5,398 nt of DNA from Candidatus Vogelbacteria bacterium (GCA_011049365.1 DSBD01000069.1:1-5398); one strand, 5' to 3'; positions 1-5,298 are shown, counted from the stretch's first letter. Translations and numbers: made by a program. The notes: generated by a model from the sequence alone, not told the origin.

Positions 1-26
1 ATTTTGTAATTCATAATAAATATACT

Positions 27-602
27 TTATTGATAACTTAATGGATTAGTTAAAAATTCAACTAAATCTCCTCGACAAATATCATTACCTATAAATAATA
101 ATTCAAAAGCCCTTTCCAGTTCATCTTCAAAATTTTTTCTATTATCTAAAAAACAAAACATTTCTTGGCCAACTAAACTCCTAAAAGGATTATCTAGATA
201 TTTGAAACTTATCTGACATTTTCCATTTTCTAAACCAATTATTTCTAATCTATTCTCAGCTAAATCATCCCTGATGGTGAATTCGGCCGGCAAACAAGAT
301 AGAAATCTTTCTTGAAAGCAATTACTGTTATAACAAACAACTTTACTAGGCATTGTGGGAATGGTTTGATTATCTTTTTCTTTATTCGTTGAAATGGTTT
401 CTTGGTCTTTAGATATTTCGCTATTATCTTGCTCTGTAATTAAAGATTTATCTTTATTATTTAAAATTTCTTCTTTAATAATATTCTCAGAAAACGAAGT
501 AAAACTTTTTTCCCAAAAATTATAATTCATTAAAGAATAAAAACCACTTGTTAAAGAAAGCGTGATTAACAAAAAAACAACTATATCACCTTTATTATTC
601 AT
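27..602 (-). CDS. Membrane-anchored, cysteine-containing hypothetical protein (191 aa)
   Basis: I do not recognise this protein family. A hydrophobic segment at about residues 7-26, preceded by Asn/Lys, looks like an uncleaved N-terminal membrane anchor or signal peptide. Residues 35-85 form a polar Lys/Glu/Asp/Asn/Ser-rich linker that is probably disordered. Residues 88-191 look like a compact domain with six cysteines (C90, C95, C103, C129, C150, C176), an even number that fits disulfides outside the membrane. The start is an ATG at 602; the only purine-rich stretch before it, AAGATG, is a poor Shine-Dalgarno match. The gene starts 30 bp after the 171-residue gene and is probably co-transcribed with it. 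Its DNA is among the most AT-rich here; one 60-base sample (121-180) is 25% GC. The coding call rests on the long open frame and plausible protein layout; the function is unknown. Confidence 0.82.
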   Translation of the reverse strand: MNNKGDIVVFLLITLSLTSGFYSLMNYNFWEKSFTSFSENIIKEEILNNKDKSLITEQDNSEISKDQETISTNKEKDNQTIPTMPSKVVCYNSNCFQERFLSCLPAEFTIRDDLAENRLEIIGLENGKCQISFKYLDNPFRSLVGQEMFCFLDNRKNFEDELERAFELLFIGNDICRGDLVEFLTNPLSYQ

Positions 603-632
603 AAGAACATCTTAACAAATATTATTCAGAGA

Positions 633-1148
633 TTAAAGTTTTCTACTATCATAAGCCCATTGCAGAAGGGCTTGTCTTTGGCGAGGGCGACAAGAAAAAT
701 CACCCCGGCGACAATTTCTTCTCAATTGAGCCAAGTGACGACTAAAAGCTTTCCATCTTTTTATTTGTCTCTCATCCTCTTCGGGTATCCGCCGACCTAA
801 ATAATAACGGCAATACCATTGAAACCAGCCACGAGGGTCTTCGTCATATATCCAACCTTTTTGTCGCCAAGTATTCAAACTCTGTCCTGATAAAACTTTA
901 AAAAAATTTAACTCTGGATTATGAAATTTAGGACTAAGATTAACTCCCTTAAACCAAAAAGCTGGAAATTCTTTCTGACAATCAGTCATATATTTTCCAC
1001 CAAAAATTCCCAATTTTAACATTTCAGCTGGGGTTAAATCCGGCTTAAAATCAGATGCGAAATTACGTCCTGATGATTCAGATAAAATATAACGATAATT
1101 TTTCTGCATCTTGTCATTAACTATAATAATTTTTTTCTTAACAGACAT
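633..1148 (-). CDS. Trp/Arg-rich conserved hypothetical protein (171 aa)
   Basis: This is a soluble basic protein with no signal peptide or membrane segment. The N-terminal 13 residues are Lys/Ile/Val-rich. The core carries striking aromatic and basic motifs: GIFGGKYMTDC (47-57), EFPAFWF (60-66), DPRGWFQWYCRYYLGRR (104-120), DERQIKRW (125-132) and CRPRQRQALLQWAYD (153-167). Such motif-dense sequences are typical of a widely conserved family. From memory, similar uncharacterised proteins occur across bacteria, including candidate phyla, and in some eukaryotic microbes, but I cannot name a family or function. The Arg/Trp content suggests nucleic-acid or ligand binding, which is inference only. 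The ATG at 1148 has no Shine-Dalgarno site; a TATAAT on the minus strand at 1163-1158 would place the transcript start within a few bases of the ATG, giving a leaderless mRNA. M14 is an alternative start. The gene adjoins the structured RNA candidate and precedes the 191-residue membrane protein gene. Confidence 0.9.
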   Translation of the reverse strand: MSVKKKIIIVNDKMQKNYRYILSESSGRNFASDFKPDLTPAEMLKLGIFGGKYMTDCQKEFPAFWFKGVNLSPKFHNPELNFFKVLSGQSLNTWRQKGWIYDEDPRGWFQWYCRYYLGRRIPEEDERQIKRWKAFSRHLAQLRRNCRRGDFSCRPRQRQALLQWAYDSRKL

Positions 1149-1165
1149 TTAAGTTAAATTATAAT
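1138..1165 (+). promoter_or_regulatory. Candidate promoter for the plus-strand structured RNA
   Basis: TTAACA (1138-1143, one mismatch to the -35 consensus) and a perfect TATAAT (1160-1165) are separated by 16 bp on the plus strand. The predicted start, near 1172, lies just before the first stem of the structured RNA at 1185. The -35 box overlaps the first codons of the divergent 171-aa gene, and the -10 box overlaps that gene's own possible -10 box on the other strand, so the two transcripts could compete. The AT-rich context raises the chance of a fortuitous match. Confidence 0.4.
1158..1163 (-). promoter_or_regulatory. Possible -10 box for the 171-aa gene
   Basis: The minus strand reads TATAAT from 1163 to 1158, ending 9 nt before the ATG at 1148, so a transcript would begin within a few bases of the start codon. 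No TTGACA-like hexamer lies 16-18 bp upstream. The region is very AT-rich, so a chance match is likely. Confidence 0.25.
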
Positions 1166-1171
1166 ATAAAT

Positions 1172-1455
1172 TTTTTAAATATAGTACCTTGGGACAAACC
1201 CCGAGGTAATGAAGGAGCTCGCTTCCCCCTCACTTGGCACTTCTATTTACGCTATTGTGGTTAAATAAAATAAGAGACTAAATTTATATCCCAGGTGAGG
1301 GGCTTACGCGGTATTGGACTATAACCGAGGAAAACGAGAGAAATTAAAAAGAAGATGTTCTTTTTAATTTCCAAGCGACGCAGGTTATATGCTTTGCATA
1401 TATTAGCTCCTCGGCTCGGTAATAAACAACCCGGAGTAATTATTTTCTCTTTTTG
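1172..1455 (+). ncRNA. Candidate structured non-coding RNA, class not recognised
   Basis: Nested inverted repeats fill this intergenic stretch and are compatible with a single fold: 1213-1219 with 1405-1411 (7 bp); 1220-1224 with 1373-1377 (5 bp); 1226-1237 with 1291-1302 (12 bp, one T.G); 1340-1353 with 1358-1371 (14 bp, loop GATG); and 1386-1392 with 1396-1402 (7 bp, loop TTT). The ends close either as a 5' hairpin (1185-1193 with 1200-1208) or as a long-range stem (1185-1193 with 1430-1438, plus 1201-1205 with 1415-1419). The wobbles are T.G on the plus strand and would be A-C mismatches on the minus strand, so the plus strand is favoured; the promoter at 1138-1165 agrees. GC-rich stems in AT-rich surroundings are typical of structural RNA. 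I see no RNase P core, tmRNA tag or T-arm, SRP loop, group I or II core, or known riboswitch motif. If it were on the minus strand instead, it would be the leader of the 171-aa gene. Confidence 0.55.
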
Positions 1456-1458
1456 TTT
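1415..1458 (+). terminator. Weak candidate terminator of the plus-strand RNA
   Basis: CTCGGT (1415-1420) can pair with ACC and GAG (1429-1431 and 1434-1436) around a two-base bulge, or 1430-1438 can pair back to 1185-1193. A T-rich run (1443-1458) follows either stem. The hairpin is imperfect and the run is interrupted by C and G. It overlaps the 3' end of the cohesin gene on the other strand. Confidence 0.25.
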
Positions 1459-2162
1459 ATATAATAGTATATTAGGTAGCCAAACAAAATTAGAAGGATA
1501 ATAGAAACCAATAACTGATAACCTGAAGGAACTAGCGCTAGATCAGTTTTTCCATCAATATCTACCAACAAACCATCACCTTCCAATATAATTTTATCTT
1601 CAATTAAATCATCCGCTTCAGTAATAGAATCAGTTTCCTCTGTTTCTCTTACATAATCTGGCGCTATTTGAGAAACCGGCTCTGTGGTTGTGGTAGGGCT
1701 TTCAACCGGCTGTTCTACTACTGCAGTGATATTGTATAGACCATCAATAACACTAGAAACAACAGTCATTCCTGCCCCAATAGTCTCTACATTAATTAAG
1801 GACAATTTAGCTTGACCACCACTTATACCGGCCACAGAAACTGTTAATAAGTTTTTATCATTCAAGGTGCAACCAGGAATCCCTAAGACAAATTTAGGAT
1901 TTAGACAACTTGGTGCAGTTTGAGACATTAAGTCTGAATTAACAACAATATTTTTACAATTTAAGTTGTTAAAGTTTATGGAGCCCTTTATAACACAAAT
2001 CTTTTCACCTTCAGGCTTTAAATTAACGGTTACATTAAAATCCGTCCCAACAACTTTATTATCCGTTGCTGGATGAACTGAAACAGTGGTAGCCAAAGCC
2101 ACTTGTCCTAAAGCGACAACACCAATTACTACTACTATGGAATACAAAATTATTTTTTTCAT
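1440..2162 (-). CDS. Membrane-anchored cohesin-domain protein (240 aa)
   Basis: This is probably a surface anchor that binds dockerin-bearing proteins. Residues 1-24 form a signal peptide (MKK, a long hydrophobic core, then an ALA-type cleavage site). Residues 25-148 read as a cohesin-like domain: an opening beta strand (TVSVHPATDNKVVG), the F-x-V-x-V strand at 42-46, an SINF strand at 61-64, then the end pattern GISGGQAKLSLINVETIGAG with a closing strand at 138-147. Residues 149-211 are a Pro/Thr- and Glu/Asp-rich linker, 212-234 a transmembrane helix, and KKRK at the C-terminus a cytoplasmic stop-transfer tail. Four cysteines (C56, C69, C86, C98) lie inside the cohesin-like region and may form disulfides. 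The gene begins 43 bp after the dockerin gene on the same strand with no terminator between, which supports co-transcription and direct partnership. No Shine-Dalgarno site is visible. Another carbohydrate-binding-like beta sandwich is possible, but the dockerin neighbour favours cohesin. Confidence 0.85.
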   Translation of the reverse strand: MKKIILYSIVVVIGVVALGQVALATTVSVHPATDNKVVGTDFNVTVNLKPEGEKICVIKGSINFNNLNCKNIVVNSDLMSQTAPSCLNPKFVLGIPGCTLNDKNLLTVSVAGISGGQAKLSLINVETIGAGMTVVSSVIDGLYNITAVVEQPVESPTTTTEPVSQIAPDYVRETEETDSITEADDLIEDKIILEGDGLLVDIDGKTDLALVPSGYQLLVSIILLILFGYLIYYYINKKRK

Positions 2163-2205
2163 ATTGTTTTTATATTAAGATTTTATTTACTTCTTCTTTT
2201 AAAAC

Positions 2206-3924
2206 TTATAATCCCCAATTAGCCATTAATATGGCAAAATCATATTCATCAACCTTACCATCATTATTTAAGTCAGCAGACAGATTATCTCCGGTTTGTC
2301 CCCATTGCGACATCATTATGGCAAAATCATACTCATCAACCTTACCATCACCATTTATATCTCCAAGTTCAAGTTCAATGGGAATAATAACAGTACCTCC
2401 GCCACCACCAGAACGCCTGGTTATGATATTAATAGTAAAATTAACCGTAGTGTTATTACCGGCCAAATCATCAACTGATAAAGTCCAGAAGCCATTAGTA
2501 CTCAAAGTATCTCCAGATTTAAAATCTACATCTGATGGGCCGGTTAAAGAATAAGTAACTTCACCCTCATCATCACCGAAAGTAATAGTTACCGGCGAAG
2601 AATAAGTTTCTCCGTCTTCTACCCCGTTTATGAAAGGCGGATTAGTATCAATTGAAAAATTAATCACAACCTGATTATCACACTCATCCACTACCTCCAA
2701 AACATAATCACCATCATCACTAACCTCATCTCCGGAGAAAAAAGGTTCTCCATTTAATGTCGCTGTAGGAATTGAGGCATTATCACTGAAAGTTATTATC
2801 CGTGAATCATTATACAAACCTCCATCTTCCACACCGGAAACAACCGGAGGTTCGGTGTCCAAAATCTCCCGGTCTGTCGCCAACCAAATTTGTCCAGCTT
2901 TTTGATAGTAGACATAAATACTGCCTTGTAACAAAACTGGATTAGAACTACCACTATCAACCGTTTGAACACTTGAACCACCTGAATAATCTCTATAGAC
3001 AACATTATCACTTGACCTATAAACAATACCGATATCTGAACCGTCAACAAATATCGCCGGTTGTGAACCGCCGCCGGTAACTACCGTATCTTCTTCCCAA
3101 CTGGCAGTATTGGTAACTTTGGCATACATAATTTTTGAAGGTCCTAAAAGTGACGCATCTTGATAAAAAACAATATGAGCATTACCGGAATTATCCAAAC
3201 TCAAACTATTTTTTCCTAACGTTACTAAATTAGCTGAAAAAACACCTGAATTAGAATCACCGTCTATACCATCAGTTTTAATCTCTATATAACTTTCGCC
3301 ATCGCCGGCATTATTAGTATAAATAAAAGCAATATGATAATTTCCATTATTATCCACCTTTATATTCGGCTTAATATAATTTTTTTCTAAGACATCTTCT
3401 TCTAATTCCCCTTGCTTAATTATAGTATTAGTAAAACCATTAACACCACCAACAGCATGATATATGCTACTATAACCACCGGAAACTGAGGAATAAGCAA
3501 TATGAACCTCACCACCTGAGGCAACATCAATCGTGGCAAAGTCGCCGGAAGCGACGATTGAATTTTCCCAAACGCCATCAATTAAAACAGCATACATAAC
3601 ATTATTGCCGGAAAGATAAACAATATGAACATCACCTGAAGAATCTACCGCCAATGAAGGGCTATGACCATTTGCTACCAATTCTTCATAACCACGATTC
3701 ATTTTAAAATAGATGGAACCATCGCGTTCATAAGTGACATAAACATTTCCACTAGAATCAATCGTAGCACTCGGATTATCATTAGTACCAACGAAACTCA
3801 TTTGATAATAATTTAATGCTGGTACCTCTAAGGCTGCTGCCTGAACATTATTAAAAGGACCAAAAACTAAAGCGAAACTCGCAAAAATTATAGTTGAAAT
3901 CCCAAAGATCCTTATTTTATTCAT
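2206..3924 (-). CDS. Secreted beta-propeller/Ig-like protein with C-terminal type I dockerin (572 aa)
   Basis: Residues 1-30 are a signal peptide (MNKIR, hydrophobic core, VQAA cleavage region). Residues of about 45-355 contain seven similar beta-rich repeats (near 51, 88, 128, 186, 240, 288 and 328) with motifs such as DSSGNVYVTY and DSSGDVHIVY, consistent with a seven-bladed, sialidase-like propeller. Two bacterial Ig-like domains follow at 357-427 and 428-500, both with PP-x4-GVEDG near the start. A Gly-rich linker (504-510) leads to a type I dockerin at 520-572. The dockerin has two Ca-binding loops, D522-I-N-G-D-G-K-V-D and D551-L-N-N-D-G-K-V-D, each followed by EYDFAI. No catalytic motif is apparent, so a binding or adhesion role is more likely than hydrolysis. 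It has no membrane anchor of its own; the cohesin protein encoded next door is the obvious docking partner. The ATG at 3924 lacks a Shine-Dalgarno site but is fixed by the signal peptide. Confidence 0.93.
   Translation of the reverse strand: MNKIRIFGISTIIFASFALVFGPFNNVQAAALEVPALNYYQMSFVGTNDNPSATIDSSGNVYVTYERDGSIYFKMNRGYEELVANGHSPSLAVDSSGDVHIVYLSGNNVMYAVLIDGVWENSIVASGDFATIDVASGGEVHIAYSSVSGGYSSIYHAVGGVNGFTNTIIKQGELEEDVLEKNYIKPNIKVDNNGNYHIAFIYTNNAGDGESYIEIKTDGIDGDSNSGVFSANLVTLGKNSLSLDNSGNAHIVFYQDASLLGPSKIMYAKVTNTASWEEDTVVTGGGSQPAIFVDGSDIGIVYRSSDNVVYRDYSGGSSVQTVDSGSSNPVLLQGSIYVYYQKAGQIWLATDREILDTEPPVVSGVEDGGLYNDSRIITFSDNASIPTATLNGEPFFSGDEVSDDGDYVLEVVDECDNQVVINFSIDTNPPFINGVEDGETYSSPVTITFGDDEGEVTYSLTGPSDVDFKSGDTLSTNGFWTLSVDDLAGNNTTVNFTINIITRRSGGGGGTVIIPIELELGDINGDGKVDEYDFAIMMSQWGQTGDNLSADLNNDGKVDEYDFAILMANWGL
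2230..2350 (-). repeat. Tandem dockerin half-repeats, near identical at DNA level
   Basis: The stretches 2230-2263 and 2317-2350 are 34 nt long and differ at one position. They encode the two calcium-loop/helix halves of the dockerin (DGKVDEYDFAI in both). Two-fold internal duplication is normal for dockerins, but such close DNA identity points to recent duplication or gene conversion of the segment. Confidence 0.85.
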
Positions 3925-4001
3925 AATTTTTCGTTAAATATTAAATTATTGCTTAACTTAATTGTAAGCTATCATTTAAAACTGCCCTATTTTACAAAAA
4001 A

Positions 4002-4007
4002 TGTCAA
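4002..4007 (-). promoter_or_regulatory. Possible -35 box upstream of the dockerin-cohesin pair
   Basis: A perfect TTGACA reads on the minus strand from 4007 to 4002, just past the terminator of the preceding gene and 78 nt before the dockerin gene's ATG. No convincing -10 box lies 16-18 bp downstream; the hexamers there are GC-containing and unlike TATAAT. The position suits a promoter of a new transcription unit, but the element is only half supported. Confidence 0.3.
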
Positions 4008-4019
4008 GCATACAATCTT

Positions 4020-4063
4020 AAATAAAAAAGTAAAGACGGTCAAGCTAAAAAGCCGGACCGTCT
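4020..4063 (-). terminator. Intrinsic terminator after the Ig-domain gene
   Basis: On the minus strand AGACGGTC (4063-4056) pairs perfectly with GACCGTCT (4041-4034) across a 14-nt loop that can form three further pairs (GCT with AGC). The run TTACTTTTTTATTT follows directly (4033-4020). It lies 21 nt past the stop codon of the 345-aa gene, so it separates that gene from the dockerin-cohesin unit. The plus strand has no T-run after the stem, so it acts in one direction only. The rest of the 3925-4084 gap is AT-rich with no further clear structure. Confidence 0.8.
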
Positions 4064-4084
4064 AAAATAAAGACCAAGTAAAAA

Positions 4085-5122
4085 CTACGGCAGAGAAAGA
4101 AGGTAGAAGAAGGTGGAAACATCCAACTCATCACCGTCAAGCTCCACCACCACTACACCGGCGTTGACGAAGTAATATTTTCCCGGGTCAGTGCTAACCT
4201 CAAACCACGGGAGAATGCGACCATCAAACTCAGCGAGATTCGTCTGACTCGGATTGCCATCCCAATCTTCACCGACGCCGATAAAAATCAGTTCATCAGT
4301 GTCCTGATTTTCGGTAATCGTCAGGGGGTAGCCCTCAAAGACTTCCACCTCGTCTTGGTCGATAAAACGAATACCTAGCGACACAACATCTTCCCAAGTT
4401 GTCTCTTCCGGTAAGGAGCTTACGGTTATGCCATCCAGTGTTGCGCCATTATTATTAAACACAACAGCCAACTCCTCACCCTCTTCATCATAAGATAGAG
4501 TGAATATTGCCGGCGACTCACTAGGTTCATAAACCGTAACAATCGCCGAATTACTACTCGCCTCTTGAGGTGGCACGCGACTATCCGTCGCAAGACAAAC
4601 ATAACTGCCGGCATCTTCAAGGACAAGCGACTCTATGTAGAGAATTCTACTAGTCGCCCCGGGGACTAATTCCCCATCCTTCTCCCAAGTGTAGCTGATA
4701 CCCCCTACACCAATTGCCTCAGCCTGTAGAATCAAAGATTCCCCAACTGTTTTATTGGCATTTGAGGGATGTTGTGTGAACAACAATCTCTGGTCCACCG
4801 ACAATATCCCTTTGAGAGAATCAGCGGAACAGCCCAACCCTGAAGTAACCCGACAGATATAATCGCCGGCATCACTCAAAGTTGCCAATTCAATAAAGAG
4901 TGAGGGGTTTGTCTCTCCACTCAACTCCTCTCCGTTATGAAGCCATTGATAACTCAATTCAGAGTCACCAGTCGCCTCTACGGAAAAAGAGAAAGCATCT
5001 CCGGTTAGCACCGTTTGTGCCTCGGGTGATGCCCCGTCTATAACAGGTGCCTCACCAACAATAACCTCGGCGGGACCTAACAAGGTCATTCCCGCCGTTG
5101 CCAACAAAAATACCATAACCAT
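4085..5122 (-). CDS. Secreted protein with two Ig-like domains and a unique C-terminal domain (345 aa)
   Basis: A hydrophobic N-terminus (residues 1-22) looks like a signal sequence, although it lacks the usual Lys/Arg before the core. Two I-set-like Ig domains follow at about 28-109 and 112-198. Each has the core Trp (SYQW, W60; SYTW, W146) and the F-strand motif D-A-G-x-Y-x-C (84-90 and 170-176). The B-strand cysteine is missing in both, as is common in bacterial members. Residues 203-345 form an acidic beta-rich region I do not recognise, ending in STFFYLLSLP, with no membrane anchor or sorting motif. The start is well supported: AAGGAG stands 7 nt before the ATG at 5122, and an in-frame TAG lies two codons upstream. 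M3 is an alternative. A terminator and a possible promoter on either side suggest a monocistronic unit. GC content is higher than in the neighbours (two 60-base samples give 53-55%), which may indicate transfer. A role in adhesion or surface recognition is plausible but inferred. Confidence 0.9.
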   Translation of the reverse strand: MVMVFLLATAGMTLLGPAEVIVGEAPVIDGASPEAQTVLTGDAFSFSVEATGDSELSYQWLHNGEELSGETNPSLFIELATLSDAGDYICRVTSGLGCSADSLKGILSVDQRLLFTQHPSNANKTVGESLILQAEAIGVGGISYTWEKDGELVPGATSRILYIESLVLEDAGSYVCLATDSRVPPQEASSNSAIVTVYEPSESPAIFTLSYDEEGEELAVVFNNNGATLDGITVSSLPEETTWEDVVSLGIRFIDQDEVEVFEGYPLTITENQDTDELIFIGVGEDWDGNPSQTNLAEFDGRILPWFEVSTDPGKYYFVNAGVVVVELDGDELDVSTFFYLLSLP

Positions 5123-5128
5123 AATCTA

Positions 5129-5137
5129 TCTCCTTTT
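5129..5137 (-). promoter_or_regulatory. Shine-Dalgarno site of the 345-aa gene
   Basis: The minus strand reads AAAAGGAGA, with the AGGAG core at 5134-5130, 7 nt before the ATG at 5122. It is the only strong Shine-Dalgarno site in the window and fixes the start of this gene. Confidence 0.8.
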
Positions 5138-5158
5138 CTGTTGTTTTTTTCTGTTGTT
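5134..5158 (-). repeat. 12-bp tandem direct repeat in the leader of the 345-aa gene
   Basis: AACAACAGAAAA occurs twice on the minus strand (5158-5147 and 5145-5134), one base apart. The second copy ends in the Shine-Dalgarno sequence. It could be simple slippage, or A-rich unstructured leader that helps ribosome access. Confidence 0.7.
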
Positions 5159-5233
5159 GAGTTCATTACCGTCGTTTTTTTATTACTTTCTCAAAAAACT
5201 TCTAATTAAAGGACTATTACATTTACCCGATTA

Positions 5234-5239
5234 TGTCAA
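5234..5239 (-). promoter_or_regulatory. Possible -35 box upstream of the 345-aa gene
   Basis: A perfect TTGACA reads on the minus strand from 5239 to 5234, about 20 nt past the T-run of the preceding terminator and about 110 nt before the gene. The nearest -10-like hexamer, TAATAG, is only 14 bp downstream, shorter than the usual 16-18 bp, so the assignment is tentative. Its placement just after a terminator mirrors the TTGACA upstream of the dockerin gene. Confidence 0.35.
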
Positions 5240-5258
5240 CCTCAATTAGTAAACCCTT

Positions 5259-5298
5259 AAAATAGAAAGGGCGCGGAAGCTATAAAAACTCCGCGCCC
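5259..5298 (-). terminator. Strong intrinsic terminator of the gene at the right edge
   Basis: On the minus strand GGGCGCGGA (5298-5290) pairs perfectly with TCCGCGCCC (5277-5269) across a 12-nt loop, followed by TTTCTATTTT (5268-5259). The 9-bp GC-rich stem stands 64 nt past the stop codon of the partial gene at 5363-5398 and probably ends its transcript. Confidence 0.82.

Noticed and set aside
1247..1317. Direct repeat TTACGC-TATTG-GG at 1247-1260 and 1304-1317 as a CRISPR-like array
   Set aside because: There are only two imperfect copies of about 14 nt, no further units at regular spacing, and no cas genes.
1185..1440. Known RNA classes (RNase P RNA, tmRNA, 6S, SRP, group I intron) for the structured region
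   Set aside because: A stretch near 1191-1202 resembles the AAACCCC segment of RNase P, and GACTA motifs recall group I cores, but the universally conserved partner segments are missing or on the wrong strand. No tRNA-like arm or SRP tetraloop helix is present.
1181..1440. Miniature transposable element with terminal inverted repeats
   Set aside because: The two ends match only about half of 14 positions, no target-site duplication is visible, and the inverted repeats are spread through the interior as in an RNA fold rather than confined to the ends.
2231..2554. Plus-strand open frames of 107 and 60 codons inside the dockerin gene
   Set aside because: They lie opposite the dockerin and Ig-like coding sequence, have no ribosome-binding site, and give low-complexity Ser/Pro translations. 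They are shadows of the minus-strand gene.
2796..3050. 84-codon minus-strand frame inside the dockerin gene
   Set aside because: It is an alternative frame of a region with a clear repeated protein pattern in the main frame, and its translation has no domain-like features.
4426..4626. 66-codon minus-strand frame inside the Ig-domain gene
   Set aside because: It is out of frame with the Ig motifs that define the real gene, and its Arg/Leu-rich translation is typical of a shifted frame.
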